This document shows, piece by piece, positions 11,263 to 22,379 of a DNA stretch of 64,000 nt. Position 1 is the first letter of the stretch; each line of letters begins with the position of its first letter. The DNA is from Isoetes taiwanensis. Its lineage: Eukaryota; Streptophyta; Lycopodiopsida; Isoetales; Isoetaceae. The position numbers and the translations under genes are program-made. The notes beneath the pieces are model-generated. The model made no database searches and was not told the origin of the DNA. It saw only the letters and a list, made by a program, of their open reading frames with translations. The DNA lies in assembly GCA_021234155.1 (NCBI GenBank), contig JAJEKV010000822.1, positions 20,776 through 84,775 of the forward strand, given 5' to 3'.

Positions 11263-11515
11263 CTATAACTTCCAAACGCAGGGAAAGAAAAATTTTACAG
11301 TCAGAGATCTTGAGAGCTTGGCTGACCATACTCAAAGTAATGCTTTGTCTTTTTTCAGGTCTTTGGAACCGCTTATGAAAGAAGTCTGCGATCCGAAGCG
11401 CCCCTCAAGGTACAAGAATAATTTACTTCAACACAGTAGCCGCCCTGGTTTGGTCAGAATGGCTGGACATTTTACATGGAAATTTATTCAAGACAAGAAT
11501 AAGTCCTGCCTATAA
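11263..11515 (+). other. open segment after the kinase piece, unrecognised
   Basis: An open run containing FTVRDLESLADHTQSNALSF and FRSLEPLMKEVCDPKRPSRY follows the kinase piece. It does not match a kinase C-lobe as far as I can see. It may be part of another captured exon. Confidence 0.25.
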
Positions 11516-12640
11516 GTAATGGGATACTGTGTCGCTTTGGTGAAGGGGTTTGCTGAAACATTGAAGCTTAAGATGGCCTTGATATTGTTGCCAATGTGTG
11601 GAAAGACTAACACTACTTCGCTCAACAAAACTGGAAGCATGTTGTACCCTTCAACCACAATATCAACTTTCATAAGGTGAGCACATGGGGCCTTGTGCAT
11701 AGGGTTTAAGAGAATAGCTTTCCCCTCAAGATTCCTTTTATAGAATGCACAAGACATCTTTAACTTAATGTAGCAAACGCTTTTGTATGCTTGGGATGCA
11801 TCATTTCTCGGTAGCCATTATAGTTGGTGTTGCTATACACGCCGGGATGCATCCTGACCGGCATTTTCCAAGAATTATCAATGCATGTACAGAGATGTGG
11901 ATGTACATTGCAATCCCGTAATCCTTTTATGTCGGGCGAGCGATTTGAGGGCCTTGAGGACAACTCAGTATATCGGGGTTCAAGTAGTGAAGCTATGCGA
12001 ATCATTTTCATCTCTTTGCTTGGCAATGCGTGTTGAAGAAATCCGGGATACAAAGTGTTGCCGTGATACCCAGTAACGGCTTGGCATTGCAACACAACAA
12101 AGCCTTGTGACGCAAAAGTGGTAAAACCGACGATTAGTGGTAGAAGATAAAGGTGCAAGATAAAGTCCTAATCTCTTAGGCCAATAGTGCAAAGTAGACA
12201 TAGTCATAACTTCATAACCGGGTGTCGTAGCTAATTGATTGTAATAATTCTAGATCGTATAAAGGGATTTGAAGTGAAGCCTTTAGTTCTTCTTAGCCAA
12301 TCGTGAGTGTCAAATCGCTTTTTATTGTATGACCATTTCAAGCAATTGACATGAATGACTAAACAATCCTAACTCAAGGGTTGGGTTGGTTCCACCTATT
12401 TTCCAAGAGGGAAGATTCTTCCCTAGCATGGTTGGGTAAGAGGTTGACTGTGGGTTAAGAAAGAAGGCTATGTTTGTGATTCTAGTTGTTTATCCTATAA
12501 GGTGATGCATGTCATTAGGGCCTCTCTAAAATTGAGCTTGACTATCAAGGGTTAATCAGAACTTATGGTGTTGACTTTGACCTTTAGGTATTTAGTTCTT
12601 CATTGGTTAACGATGGCATCATTTCATCGTGGGTGACACC
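11516..12640. other. no recognisable gene
   Basis: Only short overlapping open frames on both strands between 11,490 and 12,210, without recognisable motifs. The rest is AT-rich non-coding sequence. Confidence 0.45.
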
Positions 12641-12790
12641 GGATTCAAGAGGGTCAAGGGAATCTTAAAGAGTCTTCAAAGAATCTAGGGGTATTTAGGC
12701 AATCTTTTGAATCTAAGAGCATATCTTGAGTGTCTCGAAGGAATCTCATGGAATCTATTTCTTCCTTATGGATATGCAAATGAAAGATTT
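12640..12790. repeat. GAATCT-rich cryptic simple repeat (block a)
   Basis: The hexamer GAATCT or its variants (GGAATCTTAAAG, AGAATCTAGGG, GAATCTAAGAG, GGAATCTCATGG) recurs at irregular 10-25 base spacing. The same kind of tract fills 41,510-42,250 and 48,413-49,165, near the right ends of the FPGS units. Confidence 0.6.
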
Positions 12791-13676
12791 ATTTTGAATT
12801 ATAATAGCAAGTTTATTATCCATTTCATTGCACACTTGAGATTCTTGAGTGTTTGGAAACAAGGGGGTTTAAAACTTGCTGGAGGCAATAAAGATTCTCG
12901 ATCTTCACTTTTGTGAAAATTATAAAGCAGCGGCCTAACCAAGAATTCGACTTTTGAAACTCCCACAACAGGTATTTGGGTTCTATAAGGTATTGTCTTT
13001 GGTGTCTGGTTGTATATACCCTGTTAAATGTGGGACGAGCAATGTCAGCAGCCACCAATGACATGTATGGACGAAGCAAAGATGCGACAACATGGTGAAG
13101 GTAAAGAGTCATGCATTCTTTTTGTTTGATTGTTGAACCAGGACTCTGGTCAAACTGTGGCTATTGGGTGGAGGTTTGTATGGGTGGAGTGAAGTCTCTA
13201 ATGAACTTTTTATTCTTGTGAATCTTTGTTTTCTATAGAAGGGTGGATCTCCAAGACCTATAAATACTCAAGTCTTTTTCTAAGTCGCCTAAAACCTCGA
13301 TGCCATTTTTTTCCCTCGCTTAACCGGCTTTTGTTTATTGTTTTCTTTGGGTAAGTCGTTTTTTGCAAATCGGTTCTATTTTCTTGGAACCGCATAAATA
13401 TGATATATTTGATTGGTATTCTTTGGAAGTGATGCTAGAGTGAAATATCTGATTTTTCCAACTTCCTTGCTAAGATTTTTATTGTAAATTACTCGAGCAA
13501 AAATTTAGATCGCAAATCTCCAGTTGAATTGATACTAATCTTTTTAAGCTTGGATTTTTACTCCCCGATTTTCATTCACTATAGCTAATAGACCCATTAC
13601 CAAGCATAACTACACTTTTATATATTGATATGCATTTTTTTCACTTTTTTTTTGACTCGACTTTTGATAAGATAAA
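12791..13676. other. no recognisable gene
   Basis: Non-coding sequence up to head repeat b. The last 150 bases (TTTTTAAGCTTGGA near 13,545 and AGACCCATTACC near 13,590) resemble the bases that precede head repeat d at about 26,220-26,290. Confidence 0.4.
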
Positions 13677-13900
13677 TCTTTATATATATATATACAATTA
13701 TATGGTGTCCGATCGATTGGTGTAGAGATTGATCTCACCGGCCCATCTCTCGACGAGATGGGCGGCCCGACATTTGACACCTCGTATCACCCCCAAGCAA
13801 CCCGATTTGGGGCTTTTAATCTCGACCCTTGAGGTGGGGGCATTTCATCTCGACCGTCCATCTCGGATTTGGACGGCCCACAACAAAAGCCCAGTTCGAT
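13677..13900 (+). repeat. dispersed head repeat, copy b
   Basis: Starts TCTTTATATATATATATACA followed by ATTATATGG, then GGTGTAGAGATTGATCTC. It contains a perfect 9-bp palindrome (GCCCATCTC, 5-base loop, GAGATGGGC; 13,741-13,763), then CACCTCGTATCACCCCCAAG, GGGGCTTTTAATCTCGACCC and a second weaker palindrome around CCGTCCATCTC at 13,854. Confidence 0.8.
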
Positions 13901-14500
13901 TTCTCCATCGAATTCGACGATGGCGCCCCTGTGGCTTTCCTTGGGGTTCAGTCGATTGGAGCAGCAATGGTTCGACGATGGCGCCCTGTGGCTTTCCTTT
14001 GGGTTCACCGATTGGAGCAGCAATGGTGATGGAGACCATTTTCTTTTTGCCCATCCGACCATCGCGTATGACCAAGGTCCGGCGGAGCCATGGCAGAGCT
14101 CCAAACTGAAGCTCAAATCGCCGTTTCTTTTGTTGCAGCCTTTGTTTTGATCGGCATTTAAATGTCCCAAAATCGTTCTCTATTTGCCTCATTATAGAAA
14201 AATCTACCTTTTGGGGTTAAGTTTCCAGCCTCCGTGGACGAGATTGGGTCGATTAAGAAAATGAAAGAGCAGGATGGATCATTGCGCATCTCCATATTAT
14301 CCTTCTAGCCCTGAACTGATTCATTTTGAAATGCAGGACCTCCTTAAGAAATCCTATGGAAGCTTTTAAGGTTCATCTTTACTCTTACTTACCGCATCCA
14401 TTTTTTTCCAATTTTTGGTCATGGGCTGACGGGCAAATCCGGTGCACAATTCTTCATTCTACTTTGGTGGGGGACTAATAATTTACGGGGACAGAAAGGC
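13901..14500. other. leader of block b, no gene identified
   Basis: The sequence GTGGCTTTCC(T)TTGGGTTC occurs twice (near 13,930 and 13,990) as part of a roughly 55-bp imperfect tandem repeat that also carries GATTGGAGCAGCAATGGT. No exon can be assigned. Confidence 0.4.
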
Positions 14501-14631
14501 GGTGTAAAGCAGTTAGTATAGGCCACAGAAATGATTTTATTGACAAAAAGACAGGGGAATACGTTCAAGGAATCCGCAGTGGAAGTAAGCTCGTGGTTGC
14601 GCAGATGCTCGTGGATCCGACAGGGATTTCG
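14501..14631 (+). pseudogene. exon-like segment, unrecognised
   Basis: An open frame reads IGHRNDFIDKKTGEYVQGIR and SGSKLVVAQMLVDPTGIS and ends at a donor (TTTCG/GTAATT). I do not recognise it and cannot align it convincingly to ARP4, whose 3' exons lie 3 kb downstream in the same orientation. Confidence 0.35.
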
Positions 14632-15559
14632 GTAATTGCCTTTATTCTACGTTCTAAAATGAAGAGATTCATGCCTAGACGAAAAGATTCAAGGCGCGCC
14701 TAGAGCATAGCTGCCAAGTTACCCCATCTATTTTACGGTCTGTATTTTGTTGTTTGCATTTCGTTTTATTAGCTTGACAGCCGATTCTCGTTTAGAACCT
14801 TGCCCCTATTTCGATGCATTGTGTGCAGCTATAGCAGGGCTGCTAGACCAGTGCCACGGTGGAGCTGCTTTTCGCTTCAGAAATATCAAGATTTACAATT
14901 TGCAGGGTGATCTTTGAGCTGGAAGCGGTATTCTAAAACCACCTTTAAGGTTAGTATCTCCTTTTATTAACTTTATATTTCGTTTCTTAGAACGATATCC
15001 CGCTTTTGCAGGAAGGATCGGTGGTCGATCTGTTTATTTGTGCCATACCAGAACTTTGTCCGCCCTTAAGAAGATAGCTGAGATTTTGGCATCAGTGAAT
15101 TTGATGATCCGTTGCAGTTTGTACTAGGAATAGAAGCTGGCATGATAACTGCAACAAAAACATCTTTCACATGGTTAGGCATTTTATTTCAAAGAAAGGA
15201 AATTGTCCTCAAAACATGGTGTCTTTTTTTCTCAAGTAGCAGGTTAACCCAATAGCATTTGTGAGGTTTGTTGAAATTTCTATTTTGTAACATTACTTAC
15301 CATTTATTAGATACTTGATTTATATACGCCTTTTTTGTGCTGGCATGATCAGATGAATTCGTTACATGCTCTTATGAGAGTTGCGAATTGGTTGGGAGTG
15401 TTGACTATGAAACACTAGATGGTCAATAAATTTTAAAGTCAAGTTCGAGAGACTTTCAGGTATCAAATATCTTATTTTTGCACAAAAGTTCTGGAGGCTG
15501 GTGAATTGACTGTTTGCATTATGCAGATTGCCCCAAAAACTATTAAGGTCATCCTGTGT
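14632..15559. other. exon-like pieces without assignment
   Basis: Open pieces such as EFDDPLQFVLGIEAGMITAT (15,096-15,155) and CELVGSVDYETLD (about 15,383-15,420) look coding-like, but they belong to no family I can name and are separated by stops. Confidence 0.25.
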
Positions 15560-16490
15560 CATGTATTTAGAGAAGTTACCGGACAAGAGCTTTTTTTGAG
15601 TTACCTCCATGTTTGTGCTGCTGTAGAATTAGAACAGGAAATGTATTTTGCCATATTTGACATATATACAATAGGAATTTGAAAGATGTGTGCCTAGACT
15701 TATTTGTAGAGCTTCCCTCAAGCTTTCCAATGGATACTCTTGCTTGGGAAATGGATCTTGCATTTGCAAGTTATGCCCAAGTATCTACTAGCTGGTGCAC
15801 ATGGTCGCCCCAGTTGTTGGAGATTTTAAATAGGAGGTTATGTACTATTTGTCATTCATTTTAATGTATATCCCTGTGTATTCCTGTGTTATGCATGTAA
15901 TTTAGAGTAGTTACTCAGGCAATAGACCTTTCTTCTTGAGTCAACCTCCATGTTTGTACTTCCAGAATTAGAACATCAAATGATTTGGCATATACAGAGG
16001 GAATTTGAAAGATGTGTGCCTAGACTTATTTTAGAGCTTCCTTAAGCTTTTTAATGGATGCTATTGCTTCAGAAATGGATCTTGCATTTGCAAGTTATGC
16101 CGAAATATCTTCTAGTTGGTGCACATATAACATGTTGAACATGGTCGCCTCAGTTGTTGGAGATTTAAAAAAAGGAGGTAATGAACTATTTGCCATTCAT
16201 TTTAATTTCATTTTAATGTATATCTCTGTGTTATGTACTTGAAGTAGTTACTAGAACAAGAGAGCCTTCTTTTGGAGTTACTTCCATATTTGTGCTATAG
16301 AATTAGAATTAGAATAGCAAAATGTATTTTGCTATATTTGACATATATACAATAGGGAATTTGGAAGATGCATGCCTAGACTTATTTTTTAGAGCTTCCC
16401 TTAAGCTTTCCAATGAATACTCTTACTTGAGAAATGGATCTTGCATTTGCAAGTTATACCCAAATGTCTGCTAGCTGTAGATGCCATACA
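15560..16490. repeat. three tandem copies of a segment of about 330 bp
   Basis: The ordered motifs TTTTGAGTTACCTCCATGTT, a run around AGAATTAGAAC, TTTGAAAGATGTGTGCCTAG, then GAAATGGATCTTGCATTTGC occur three times (about 15,560-15,900, 15,905-16,230 and 16,240-16,490). The copies are clearly diverged from each other, unlike the large tandem duplications, so this is an older event. It falls inside what may be an ARP4 intron or an upstream region. Confidence 0.75.
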
Positions 16491-17738
16491 AAATGGCAGC
16501 AAGCAATTGATGCTAACAAAGCAATTCCTATTCTCACAGGCCTTCAGTCTCTATTAGTAAGGTATTAGTAACGAAGTTTGCATTTATGTTCCGCGGCTAA
16601 ATCTGAACCAGCACAAGAAATATTAATCCCTCATAATTTTTTTAGGTGTTGGTTTTTTTATGCTATGTATAGAACAGCTTATCCTATTTTATTGTGTTCT
16701 ATGTCTGTCAAAAATTGATATGAGCTTTTGCCAAACATCTATGTTGCTCTTATGTAGGCTTAGAGGCATCAAGAAAATGAAGTGGGAGCCTAAGTTTTAC
16801 TCTTAATCATCATATGCATTATTAGTATGTATGAACATGTGAAGGATCATTACACATGCGCCAGAGGGATTGAATGACCATATAACTTATCTATTACATT
16901 GCCTTTGGGGGCATGCAGACATGAAAAGACATGTTGTTCCTGGTGTGCTTATATTTTGAGTTTTGTGGTTGTTAAACATGATGCCGCATTATGTTTATAG
17001 GTGTTCACATCAATTTCATTAGTATTCAAGTATCTAAGGAAATTTCTTATTGAAGATATTGAGCTTGTGTAAAGGTATACCATGCCATTTCTTGGTTTGT
17101 TACGCCGATGGCTGCCTTTGTTTACGACTTAATAATAAGATTCTACCCATTGTAAGTGAAAGCCTGTGAGAATCTAATTTCATATTCTTACTTTGCAGTT
17201 TAGAAAATTTTGATCTTTTCTTATTCGTTGCAAGGGAACACACAAGATGGCATGCATATATCTAAGCACATATCTAAGCTATACGTGCATATTTGTTTGA
17301 TTGCAGACATGGATGGCCAGATTGCATCACTTTTGAAGTCCCTGGTCGTGGAAGAAGTTTTGGAAGGTTAACTCCTCTCTCCTTCGTTCATACAATGGTG
17401 CAGCCTACTGCCTATTTACAAATAGGTTTTATATGATCAAAATGCTAGTTTCAATTTCAATTATGCATGGCTTACATGCACACATGTGGTGAGTGCATGC
17501 TTATGTGGCTGGGAACAATTTGATTGAGCTTTGTTCGTAAATAATGCTGAACACAACCATGGGCCAGTTTGTAATGAACAAATGATGTGAAGGGAGATCA
17601 AGTTGTGTCCCATTTTTCAGACCAAGGATGCATTGTTAATGTTACGCGGTCAGTTTGGCAATTATGCAAGGTATTATGGTTACCAGGATTGAAAGTTCTT
17701 TTGCATCTAATTTAGTCCCTTGGGTTGTCTAATAATAG
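16491..17738. other. no firm gene; one possible exon
   Basis: Mostly AT-rich, intron-like sequence. A possible exon at 17,309-17,366 follows TTGATTGCAG and ends at GGAAG/GTTAAC, but its reading frame is ambiguous. It does not clearly match ARP4. Confidence 0.35.
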
Positions 17739-18281
17739 CTTGCTGGTGGTACTGCATCGATGCAGCAATTGAAAGAACGCCTGGAGAAGGATCTCATGGA
17801 GGTAGCAAACTATTTATGGTTGGTTAACGAGGTAAACTGGTTAACATCTTTGTTTTCTACAGGAGGCACCTCAGGCAGCAAGGGTCAAAGTGCTTGCAAG
17901 TGGGAATGCAATAGAACGTAGATTCAGGTTATTTGGTCTCTACCGCATTGGCTGCTTTGTAGAATGTTTAAAGTCAGAGAATAGAAAATTGAATTTGACG
18001 GCGAGAGGGGGACACTGATGATTTATCAGTATAATTCGTTAAAGCAAAGAACTTAACCCTTCCTAATGTACTTGGATATCTTATATTTTGCAGCGCCTGG
18101 ATCGGAGGCAATATTCTTGCTTCATTGGGATCTTTTTCAGCAAATGTGGTTCTCGAAAGCAGAGTAAGGAAGGTTTGGCATTTAGGTTGGGCTCTTTTTT
18201 TCTCCTTGTGACTAATGTTTTTGTTGAATGCCAGATTTGAGGAGCATGGGCCATCGTGATGTACAAAGGAAATGCCCCTGA
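17739..18281 (+). pseudogene. ARP4: actin-related protein 4, 3' exons only
   Basis: ARP4 is a nuclear actin-related subunit of the SWR1, INO80 and NuA4 chromatin complexes. Four 3' exons are clear: 17,739-17,801 (LAGGTASMQQLKERLEKDLM), 17,863-17,927 (EAPQAARVKVLASGNAIERR), 18,094-18,163 (AWIGGNILASLGSF, then QQMWFSKAE) and 18,235-18,281 (FEEHGPS, then VQRKCP and the stop). Introns are 61, 166 and 71 bases with GT-AG borders. An extra T in a T5 run (18,134) and missing bases after GPS break the frame; both may be sequencing errors. I could not find the roughly 380 upstream residues (N-terminal DxG nucleotide-binding region) between 13,900 and 17,700. The copy therefore appears to be a 3' fragment. 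It could still be a real gene with its 5' exons obscured by errors. Confidence 0.85.
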
Positions 18282-20757
18282 ATTTTATTGATTGTGCACA
18301 ATATTTTTTCGTTACGTTAATTTATTGCTGCTTCCATAGCCTTATGGCAAGTAGCAGCCTGTACCATATCAATGAGCTCTATGTCTCTGGTTGATTGGTG
18401 ATTATACATGAAATTAGAAATCCAAAACGTCATGAATCATGATCAGGAGGGTCAAATTTTTGTAGGACTACTTGCCTTCAATTAAAACAAAAATTAAAGT
18501 TGTTTAGTTCATCGTTGCATGTCTGTTTGCCAATGCAGATCCCGAACGGATAATGAATTTAATGCCAAGCTGGGCAAACCACGGTTCACTTTATCTTTTC
18601 TTAATAATATGGTCACAACCAGATTTTGTATAGTGCATGGTACATTTTTGTTGTCTTGAAGTTGAATGTGTCTGGAATATTTCTGATTTTATTGTGTTGA
18701 AGTTCCATGCTTTTTTACTCGAACAGTGCAGATATTCCACCGTAAAACAAGCCAAAGTTGATTTGTGGACCCGATTTACAGCCTGTCTAAATCGATATAT
18801 TGCAACAAACTTCATATTGCAAACAAAGAATTACGTAATTTTTATTTGTTATATAAGAGCTATAACTCATCAATTTCTTTTTGCATTGAATGTTTTAAGT
18901 CTTGAAGATTTCCAGCCGATGGCATTTCTCCTTCACCAAAGATTCCATTTTGTCCATCAACTATGGGACTTTGACGATGGCAGGGTATTTTAAGCTATCC
19001 AATTATGGATGCATGGGTCAGTTAGGGAACTTATGCATGCGTGAATACATGGGCAATGTTACACTTTTGATAGGAACCGCTAAGCTAAAATCTTGCAATT
19101 ATGTAAGGTGTAATAGTTGGTGGTTCTCACATTATAACACTCTTTATTTCTAAATTCAATACCCCCATTAGCCCAAGATGAAACCCACTGACTACCTTGG
19201 TTTTCTAATACAATGGCTCCCCTTTTTTGTGTGTCCATGCCCCTAGCCTAAGATGAAAGAAAATAACCACCTCGGCGCTTTTGGCCTAAGACCCTTTAGT
19301 ATAATGGTGTATAGTGACCACTTTGGTGCCTTTTACGGGTAAGTGTTATGAATGAACTCCTATGGAAATTAATGCTATTATGCATTTATGTTTAAATATG
19401 TAAGTCCTAGATGTTGAATAAGAATTCCAAAATGAACCTTCGAACTTTATCGGGGTAAAGGTGCATTAATGATTTTCATGTTTGGCAAAATTTGCAATCA
19501 TTGCATTATATCAAAGTTAGATTGCCTCTTAATAATTTATGTACATTTATCCCTCTACAATGATTTACTTTCGCATTATATCAAAGTTAGATTGCCTCCT
19601 AATAATTTATGTACATTTATCCCTCTACAATAATTTATCCCTAGTGTTGTGGCTTTTTCGTACCAACGACCTTCACAACATCACCATATTGATCAGTGTT
19701 TCGACAAGCTCACCCTACTAATTTTCACAAACAATCCCAAGCCATTACAATATATGATTAACACATCATCACTAATGTTGTATCCTCTAGACTCATTGAG
19801 GTTAAGGAATACAAATCCAAGTTATATCTCAACACTTGGTATAGTTTTTCACTGTCACACATTCAAAAAAATGCCTAAACTCTAAAATCTAAGATGTAAG
19901 TTTATCAAGGATATTTGTAAACATGTAACTTACCCACAATTCATGTGGTCATTGGTCTTCCTATCTTAATGCCACTTTCCCTAAGAATACTATCTATCTC
20001 TCCTAAGGATTGTTTTGTTTCACGACCATTTAATACAATAATCGTTACTTTTTTCAATATCCTAACTTTGACAATCTCACACCGTATTTATGAACATCAA
20101 ACTTTTTTACAGGTTCCATTCTAGCCACCCAAAATTGTCTATCATGCATTTGTTCCCTTCCTCGCTTCATTTTGAATGAGCGATTTGGTCTGGCCTTCAT
20201 CACTATATATTTAAAGGAAATACTTACATTTTTTGCAATCACAAGCTATGGGCATAAGTGAAGGAAGTGGTTGTTGTATGTAAGATGCCATCCTCTATCA
20301 ATGCAATGAACATGTTCGTAAGAGCTCTTTATCACATTGGCATTTCATCTCTATCTTCACTATTGTAGGTCAATTATGTCGCGTTTAACATTGCTTAATT
20401 TTCTAAAGCTCATTTGATGGGCTAACCATTACTCTATCCAAAGGGGGTAGTGGTATTATTAACCGAGAGTCTTCACCGAGAAGTTCTAATAGGCGATGGC
20501 GAAGCTTCATTGAATGGCTATTAGTCAAGGAATTTAAACTTTAACTAGATGCATACTACCATTTGTGCGAGAGGATATGATGACAAATCGGCTTGATTAT
20601 GATACACAATCGACTTGAACAAGCAATTTTTGTCATTTACCCGATGACTTCTAACTCAATTCTAAGCTATCCAACTCTATTAATAACTCGTATTTTATTC
20701 CCAGATGTTCATAACCCATAGTTAATAGCCCCATTATAGTACAAAGACTTGTATATA
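18282..20757. other. no recognisable gene
   Basis: AT-rich sequence downstream of ARP4, including its probable 3' UTR. Open frames up to 118 codons at 18,637-18,993 have no recognisable motif. The last 60 bases (AGCCCCATTATAGTACAAAG, ACTTGTATATAT) resemble those before heads d and e. Confidence 0.45.
19503..19636. repeat. direct repeat, period 70
   Basis: GCATTATATCAAAGTTAGAT followed by TGCCTC(T/C)TAATAATTTATG and ACATTTATCCCTCTACAAT occurs at 19,503 and again at 19,573 with only a few differences. Confidence 0.85.
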
Positions 20758-20945
20758 TCTCTTATATATATACAATTATATTTGTGTGTAGATGTGTGTA
20801 GACATTTTGATCCTGGCCGTTCATCTCGGATGCGACGGCATTAACGTTAAACCCCAAATCAGCCACCTCAAATGACCCCTTCATTTGGGGCTTTTGATCA
20901 CGTCCGTTGAATGTGCAGATCAATGGCCGAGAGTTGGGCACAAAT
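20758..20945 (+). repeat. dispersed head repeat, copy c (shortened)
   Basis: Starts TCTCTTATATATATACAATT. It has a reduced GTGTAGA segment, then CTGGCCGTTCATCTCGGATG with a broken palindrome. GGGGCTTTTGATCACGTCCG and GTTGAATGTGCAGATCAATG follow, matching the right part of copies d and e. Confidence 0.7.
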
Positions 20946-22379
20946 ATTAAGTGCAATCAATGTATGTTGCAGCAAAAATTAATGGCAAGAATCCGTATCA
21001 TTGGCTTCTCGATTGCTTTGTTTTTCACTCATCTTCTGGCTATGGCGGATTGAGGCAGTTGGATGGTAATGCATATGCCTATTCATTTTCCTTCTTCTGC
21101 CTGCCAAGATCGATTGCATGGCTTAGGCATTTGCATGTCCGCCTTTGATGGCGCAGTTGACGAACAATAGCGCGTATTTTTTCATTTGGAACCCAACTAA
21201 ATGCGGAGTGAAGGCGATGTCGGCTTCTATTTTCTATTTGGATGGGGGAAATATACATATTCGAGATACGTGTAGTAGGCAAGCCAAAAATTGTTGGCAA
21301 AACGACGAGGCTTTAAAATGGCTTTGGCATGGTGCTTTCACTGGGACTTCAATGTTCTTTGAAGCGGCAAAGAGGATGTAAAAGCGATCTAGGTCATGTC
21401 TTCATTTGTCAAATAACTTAGCTTGGTGTATTGTTTAGGTTTTTTCATCCTTTTCTTATTGAATCGGCCAGATGGGATCCGAGGTTTCGTGGCTTTCATC
21501 TTCTTCTTACGCCTTCACTAAGCAAAGATTCTCGAGATCTCCGGGCTTCCCATGTCGCCTTATTCGTTTGGTAACTTAATCCGCAAATGCAAATGGGTGA
21601 AAATTTATCTTCTCTTTGGCAGCAGAGGCATCGACACTAAGGGGAAAAAAAGGTTATAGAAAATCGATTTTTCTCATGGCAAAGCTCGAATTATATCATC
21701 CGGGTTTCTTCCTCCGGGCTTTGTTTTTGTTTCTAAAGATCGGCTTGTGAATCTCACAAAATCGTTTCTAAATTTGAATGAGCATTCCGATGAGCTCTAC
21801 ACCGATTTTATAAGGTATCCGGATGAGTTTCTATCCCGGATGAGTTTCTACCTGGACTTGCTTCCGTGATTTCTTTCCTGTGTCATGACTTCCTAAGATT
21901 TCCATTTGTTTCTTCATGTTTAACCTTTTCTTCTCGTAAGTTTGTTTGATGGGTCTAAACTTTAACTCGTTTCCATGGCCAGCTATGTGTTTCATCCTTT
22001 GAAGGTCTTTTTCCTGGCTTATGCACGAGCTTATCCCATTTTGACCTACTGAGCTTAGCTCGATGGCCGATCGTTTTCAGTCTAGAGATCTTAGTGCAGA
22101 GTTCATGGTCGACTTGGTGGTGATGTTACATTTAAAAATCAATCATTTGCTTCTGTTTTCTCGAATGCATGGTGGTTTTTCTTTCTTTTTTCTTTTTCTT
22201 GCCTGCATTTCGCCCATAGTCATTTTAGCCAGAGAATTCAGTCCTGAATCTTACTCTCATGTTTTGTTGTGCCGAAGCTTAAATGGACGAGGACGAAAAT
22301 TTGAAAGAGAGGAAGAACCACGAAACTTTTCTCGCCTATCTTTGGGCCCCGCTTTCGATTTTCGGGTCTTGGGGTTCAG
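20946..22379. other. leader of block c, no gene identified
   Basis: Open stretches at 21,145-21,381 (which include EALKWLWHGAFTGTSMFFEA) and 22,063-22,350 (signal-anchor-like FSFFFLFLACISPIVILA) may be exons of the signal-peptidase gene or of another fragment; I cannot assign them. Confidence 0.3.

Noticed and set aside
15087-15175. FKBP-type isomerase fragment (DPLQFVLG-like wording)
   Set aside because: The similarity covers about ten residues and lacks the VIxGWDE motif.
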